This document shows positions 60,850 to 64,000 of a stretch of 64,000 nt of DNA, in pieces. Both the position numbers and the translations under genes were made by a program. Location of the stretch: the NCBI GenBank assembly GCA_902462295.1, contig CABQAZ010000005.1:1-64000 (forward strand). The letters run 5' to 3'. Under the pieces are notes generated by a model. The model had not been told where the DNA came from and made no database searches. It saw nothing but the letters and a program-made list of their open reading frames with translations. Source of the DNA: an uncultured Clostridium sp. (GTDB taxonomy: Bacteria > Bacillota > Clostridia > TANB77 > CAG-508). Position 1 is the stretch's first letter. Each line of letters begins with the position of its first letter.

Positions 60850-61707
60850 ATGACACAAGCAGATAAAAATTTTATTGATACATGTAAAGAAATAATAAAA
60901 AATGGTTTTTCTTCAGAAGGAACAAATGTTAGAACAAGATGGGAAGATGGTACAGAAGCAAATTATTATTCGATTGTAGGAGTACAAAACAAATATGATT
61001 TAGAAAAAGAATTTCCAATGATTACACTTAGAAATAATTCTAAAACAATAAAAAATGCGATAGATGAAATATTATGGATATGGCAAAAAAAATCAAATAA
61101 AGTTAGTGAATTAAATTCTCACATTTGGGACCAATGGACAGGAGAAGACGGAACTATAGGAAAAGCTTATGGATATCAATTAGCAAAAAAGTATGAATTT
61201 AAAACAAAAGATGGAATAAAGACAATGGATCAAGTAGACTATGTGATATATTTATTAAAAAATGACCCATCAAGTCGTAGAATAATGACAAATCTTTTTA
61301 ATCATGAAGATTTAAAAGATATGAATTTAGAACCATGTGCATATGGAACACAGTGGTTAGTAAAAGAAGGAAAATTGCATTTAATTTTAAACCAACGTTC
61401 ACAAGATATGTTAACGGCAAATGGATGGAATATAATGCAATATGCAGTATTACAGTCGATGTTTGCACAAATATCAGGATTAAAACCAGGAACATTAACA
61501 CACAATATTGGAGATTGTCACATATATGATAGACACATCCAAATTGTAAAGCAACTTATAGATGCAACACCAGTAGAATGTAAACCTAAATTAGTTATAA
61601 AAAATGATACAAAAGACTTTTATCAATTTAAAGTAGAAGATTTTGAAATTATAGATTATGACTACAACAAAGAAGTAAAAATAGGGAAAATTCCAGTTGC
61701 AGAATAA
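60850..61707 (+). CDS. thyA: Thymidylate synthase
   Basis: ThyA methylates dUMP to dTMP using methylenetetrahydrofolate. The 285-residue protein has the catalytic cysteine C163 in LEPCAYGTQWLV, LNQRSQDMLTANGWNIMQYA for the phosphate and base contacts, and GDCHIYDRHI. The catalytic loop is PCAYG rather than the PCH found in E. coli ThyA, a variant known in some Firmicutes. It starts after AAAGGGGGAAAAATTA. folA follows, which regenerates tetrahydrofolate, so the pair is functionally linked. Confidence 0.93.
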   Translation: MTQADKNFIDTCKEIIKNGFSSEGTNVRTRWEDGTEANYYSIVGVQNKYDLEKEFPMITLRNNSKTIKNAIDEILWIWQKKSNKVSELNSHIWDQWTGEDGTIGKAYGYQLAKKYEFKTKDGIKTMDQVDYVIYLLKNDPSSRRIMTNLFNHEDLKDMNLEPCAYGTQWLVKEGKLHLILNQRSQDMLTANGWNIMQYAVLQSMFAQISGLKPGTLTHNIGDCHIYDRHIQIVKQLIDATPVECKPKLVIKNDTKDFYQFKVEDFEIIDYDYNKEVKIGKIPVAE

Positions 61708-61743
61708 TTTTAAAAGTTATATAAAAGAATAAGGAGTAAAGAT

Positions 61744-62229
61744 ATGTTAAGTATAATAGTAGCAAAAGCAAAAAATAATGTTATAGGAAAAAATAATAAA
61801 ATAATATGGAATCTACCAGAAGACTTAAAAAAATTTAAAGAATTAACTACAGGACATACAATAATAATGGGAAGAAAAACATTTGAATCAATAGGAAGAG
61901 TTTTACCAAACAGAAAACACATAATATTTAGTCAAAATCCAGATTTTAAAGTAAATGATGAAAATGTAGAAATAGTTCATTCTATGCTTCAAATCCAAGA
62001 ATATATAGAAGATGATAATGAAAACTTTGTAATAGGTGGAGCAATGATATATAATTTATTAATGCCATATGTAAAGAAAATGTATGTAACACAAATAAAT
62101 AAGGAATTTGATGGAGATACATTTTTTCCAAGAATAGATGAAGAAGTTTGGAATGTAGTTGAAAAAGTATCTAAAAGAGATGAAAATAGTAATTTAGATT
62201 ATGAATATGTAACATATGAACGAAAATAA
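61744..62229 (+). CDS. folA: Dihydrofolate reductase
   Basis: DHFR reduces the dihydrofolate made by ThyA. The 161-residue protein has IIVAKAKNNVIGKNNKIIWN (with the active-site W-N-LPEDL region), HTIIMGRKTFESIGRVLPNR and FVIGGAMIYNLLMPYVKKMY. The start follows AAGGAGTAAAGAT, 36 bases behind thyA. A terminator at 62228 closes the unit. Length and motifs are normal. Confidence 0.95.
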   Translation: MLSIIVAKAKNNVIGKNNKIIWNLPEDLKKFKELTTGHTIIMGRKTFESIGRVLPNRKHIIFSQNPDFKVNDENVEIVHSMLQIQEYIEDDNENFVIGGAMIYNLLMPYVKKMYVTQINKEFDGDTFFPRIDEEVWNVVEKVSKRDENSNLDYEYVTYERK

Positions 62230-62258
62230 AAAACTCACAAAAAAGTGAGTTTTTTTTT
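62228..62258 (+). terminator. Intrinsic terminator after folA
   Basis: AAAAAACTCAC pairs with GTGAGTTTTTT around an A-rich loop and ends in a run of T. It begins at the folA stop. Confidence 0.88.
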
Positions 62259-62297
62259 GAAAATAGGCTAAACTATAAAAAGTGGAGGAAAAAATAT

Positions 62298-63296
62298 ATG
62301 TTTAAGCCAAAAGGAATTTATTATGAAAAAGAAATAGAGAATTATGAGTTGGGAAAAGAACTTCTAGAAAAATATAAAGAAGTACCAAAAGTAATTATTG
62401 AAAATCATAATAATATAGAAGAAATGAGAAAAAAGCACAATTCAGAATTTCCAGATATGAAAAAAAACTTAATAATAGGAATACGAAAAACACATAAATT
62501 TGTGGAAAACCATAAAACATCAGACTATTTAGTACCATATACATCATCAGGGTGTACAGCAATGTGTATGTATTGTTATTTGGTATGTAATTATAATAAA
62601 TGTGCATATTTAAGATTATTTGTAAATAGAGAGCAAATGTTAGAAAAAATAATAAAAACTTCACAAAATAGTCCAAAGCAATTAACATTTGAAATAGGAA
62701 GTAATAGTGATTTGGTATTAGAAAATACAATAACAGGCAATTTAGTTTGGACAATAGAAAATTTTGCTAATACAGAAAAAGGATTTTTAACATTACCAAC
62801 AAAATTTGATATGGTAGATGATATATTGCCATTAAAACATAATGGTAAAATAATAATTAGAATGAGTGTAAATCCAGAAGAAATAATAAATAAGGTTGAA
62901 TTTGGGACGTCAAGACTAAAAGGTAGAATAGAAGCAATAAATAAATTAACAGAAGCGGGTTATAAAATAGGAATATTAATTGCTCCAGTAATATTGGTAG
63001 AGAATTGGAAAGAATTATATACAGATTTAATTAAAAGATTAAGTGTAGAATTATCAGAAAAGGCACGAAAAGAGGCTTTTTTTGAAATTATTTTTATGAC
63101 ATATAGCTATGTTCATACTAGAATAAATGAAGAGGCTTTTCCTAATGCTATAAATTTATATGATAAAGAAAAAATGACAGGAAGAGGAAATGGAAAATAT
63201 GGATATAAGGAAAAACATAGAATTGAAGCGGAAATTTATTTAAGAGAGCAAATGAATAAATATTTTCCTAATAATAGAATAGAATATGTTGTTTAG
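62298..63296 (+). CDS. splB: Spore photoproduct lyase family radical SAM protein
   Basis: SplB repairs the thymine dimer (spore photoproduct) in germinating spores. The 332-residue protein has the radical SAM cluster motif with C86, C90 and C93 in SSGCTAMCMYCYLVCNYN, then LTFEIGSNSDLVLENTITGN and IIIRMSVNPEEIINKVEFGT. The C-terminal YGYKEKHRIEAEIYLREQM is also typical. It starts after GTGGAGGAAAAAATAT. Its presence suggests a spore-forming bacterium or a descendant of one; related lyases of unknown substrate also occur in non-sporeformers. Confidence 0.87.
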   Translation: MFKPKGIYYEKEIENYELGKELLEKYKEVPKVIIENHNNIEEMRKKHNSEFPDMKKNLIIGIRKTHKFVENHKTSDYLVPYTSSGCTAMCMYCYLVCNYNKCAYLRLFVNREQMLEKIIKTSQNSPKQLTFEIGSNSDLVLENTITGNLVWTIENFANTEKGFLTLPTKFDMVDDILPLKHNGKIIIRMSVNPEEIINKVEFGTSRLKGRIEAINKLTEAGYKIGILIAPVILVENWKELYTDLIKRLSVELSEKARKEAFFEIIFMTYSYVHTRINEEAFPNAINLYDKEKMTGRGNGKYGYKEKHRIEAEIYLREQMNKYFPNNRIEYVV

Positions 63297-63302
63297 AATT
63301 TT

Positions 63303-63349
63303 GGAATGACAAAAAAAGACTTATGTTTAAAGTCTTTTTTGTACATTCC
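63303..63349 (+). terminator. Intrinsic terminator after splB
   Basis: GGAATG and AAAAAAGACTT pair with AAGTCTTTTTTGT and CATTCC around ATGTTTA. The inner stem with its T-run is a clear terminator, and the outer GGAATG/CATTCC pair extends it to 63349. Confidence 0.85.
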
Positions 63350-63384
63350 GAAAACATTTTACACTATTTAAATCTACATAAATT

Positions 63385-63413
63385 TGATTTTTTGGAAATA
63401 TTGTGCTATAATA
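63385..63413 (+). promoter_or_regulatory. Sigma-A promoter of the right-edge gene
   Basis: TTGATT at 63385-63390 and TATAAT at 63408-63413 are 17 bases apart, preceding a leader of about 165 bases. Confidence 0.75.
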
Positions 63414-63580
63414 TAAGTATTATAAGGCAATTTGCCTATTGTACATTGAAAATAGCAAAAGATTATTAGGAAAACTGATTAAGTGAAATGATATACCCCA
63501 AAGGTTATTCCAACTATAATAATTTATTTGCTACAATAAGTCCTCACAAGCAGAAAGAGATGAGGCAGGAAGGAATAAAA
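63414..63580 (+). promoter_or_regulatory. RNA-like leader before the right-edge gene
   Basis: No open frame is present. AGGCAATTTGCCT (63425-63437) forms a tight hairpin, and CCTCA (63541) can pair with TGAGG (63560) just before the AGGAAGGAATAAAA ribosome binding site, so the site could be held in structure. The stretch TTGTACATTGAAAATAGC resembles sequences seen in leaders of mobile-element genes of Clostridia. The function is unknown. Confidence 0.45.
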
Positions 63581-64000
63581 ATGAAAAGAACAGAAAGAGA
63601 AAAAATCGTCGACACAATGAAAAACGTAATGGCTGCACTAAATGGATTTGGTGTAGAATATAGTACCAATTGGTATGGATATTCTTCAGAGACAAGTTTG
63701 AAGGAGATTCAGAAAATTGGAGATGGTGATACCAAAGATGTGTTTTTTGAAGATTTCGACGGAGGAGATGAATTCAAAAAAGAATTCAAGAAATTTGTCG
63801 AAAGAAAAAATTGCTCTAAGGTTCAGGCAAGAGCTTGGGCTGAGGAAGAAAATATGATTATGATACAGATATGTCGTCAGTATGAGGATATGTATGATGA
63901 TTATTATGAAGCGATGGAAAATGAGTGGAATTCATCACCATCGTATTTGACAATGAACGTGCACATATATAAGACAAGTTTGCGTAATTTTGTATCAGTA
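63581..64000 (+). CDS. Hypothetical protein, cut by the window edge, with differing codon use
   Basis: An ATG at 63581, behind CAGGAAGGAATAAAA, opens 140 codons that run off the right edge. The protein starts KRTEREKIVDTMKNVMAALN, is acidic and contains FFEDFDGGDEFKKEFKKFVE and QICRQYEDMYDDYYEAMENE. No family is recognised. CAG, GAG, TTG, AAG and GTC codons are much more frequent than in the housekeeping genes, and the leader is unlike its surroundings, so the gene was probably acquired with a mobile element that continues to the right. Confidence 0.65.
   Translation, partial: MKRTEREKIVDTMKNVMAALNGFGVEYSTNWYGYSSETSLKEIQKIGDGDTKDVFFEDFDGGDEFKKEFKKFVERKNCSKVQARAWAEEENMIMIQICRQYEDMYDDYYEAMENEWNSSPSYLTMNVHIYKTSLRNFVSV

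Noticed and set aside
1..64000. Absence of CGG codons as proof of codon reassignment
   Set aside because: CGC also appears absent and arginine is nearly always AGA, so low GC alone could explain it. Only the coincidence with frame breaks is informative.
1..64000. tRNA, rRNA or CRISPR features
   Set aside because: I saw no tRNA-like arms, rRNA segments or regularly spaced repeats on either strand.

Overview
The window is very AT-rich, compact and mostly plus-strand coding. It looks like the chromosome of a low-GC Gram-positive of the Clostridia type, probably an uncultured gut lineage. Supporting signs are strong GGAGG ribosome binding sites, TTGACA-N17-TATAAT promoters, a MurE with the DNPR motif of meso-diaminopimelate enzymes, RicT, a TIGR04086 membrane protein, a TSCPD protein, spore photoproduct lyase, an S-box (SAM-I) riboswitch on metK, and Clostridia-style ribosomal protein operons.

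Region 1 (1-11.8 kb) is accessory and looks like a defence island with mobile-element debris. It holds a decayed Cro-type regulator, a single-chain restriction-modification-like protein (nuclease-like, N6 methylase and specificity parts), a membrane protein, a frameshifted DUF4365-like gene, an HTH-Fic protein, two coupled genes of unknown function, a TnpV-like remnant, a Nudix hydrolase and a 41-residue small ORF.

Region 2 (11.8-37.0 kb) is housekeeping. It has apt with an orphan PTS IIA and a split transketolase, a class B penicillin-binding protein, YifB, DprA, YraN, rsmA, fmt, Dps, murE-mraY-ftsW-murG, an orphan histidine kinase, lepB, holB, ricT, ferredoxin, rhodanese, biotin ligase, an HD hydrolase, a divergent SecD with a shortened SecF, and dCMP deaminase. 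A foreign-looking lipoprotein gene (37.2 kb) separates this region from the next.

Region 3 (37.8-55.0 kb) is the S10-spc-alpha ribosomal cluster. It starts with a structured leader before rpsJ, has a second structured leader before rpsM, carries two unexpected ORFs (between rplW and rplB, and between rpsH and rplF), and lacks rpmD.

Region 4 (55.0-64.0 kb) has the SAM-I riboswitch with metK, small hypotheticals, guaA, a frameshifted PflX-type radical SAM gene, thyA, folA, splB and, at the edge, a gene with different codon use behind an RNA-like leader.

The most striking pattern is recoding-like. Two conserved genes, yifB and the pflX-type gene, are each interrupted by a +1 shift exactly at an in-frame CGG codon, after which the conserved protein resumes with no residue lost. 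By eye I found no in-frame CGG in any intact gene except the foreign-looking lipoprotein. The decayed regulator at the left end also breaks at a CGG. This suggests CGG is unassigned and acts as a +1 frameshift signal, but sequencing error or gene decay must be excluded.
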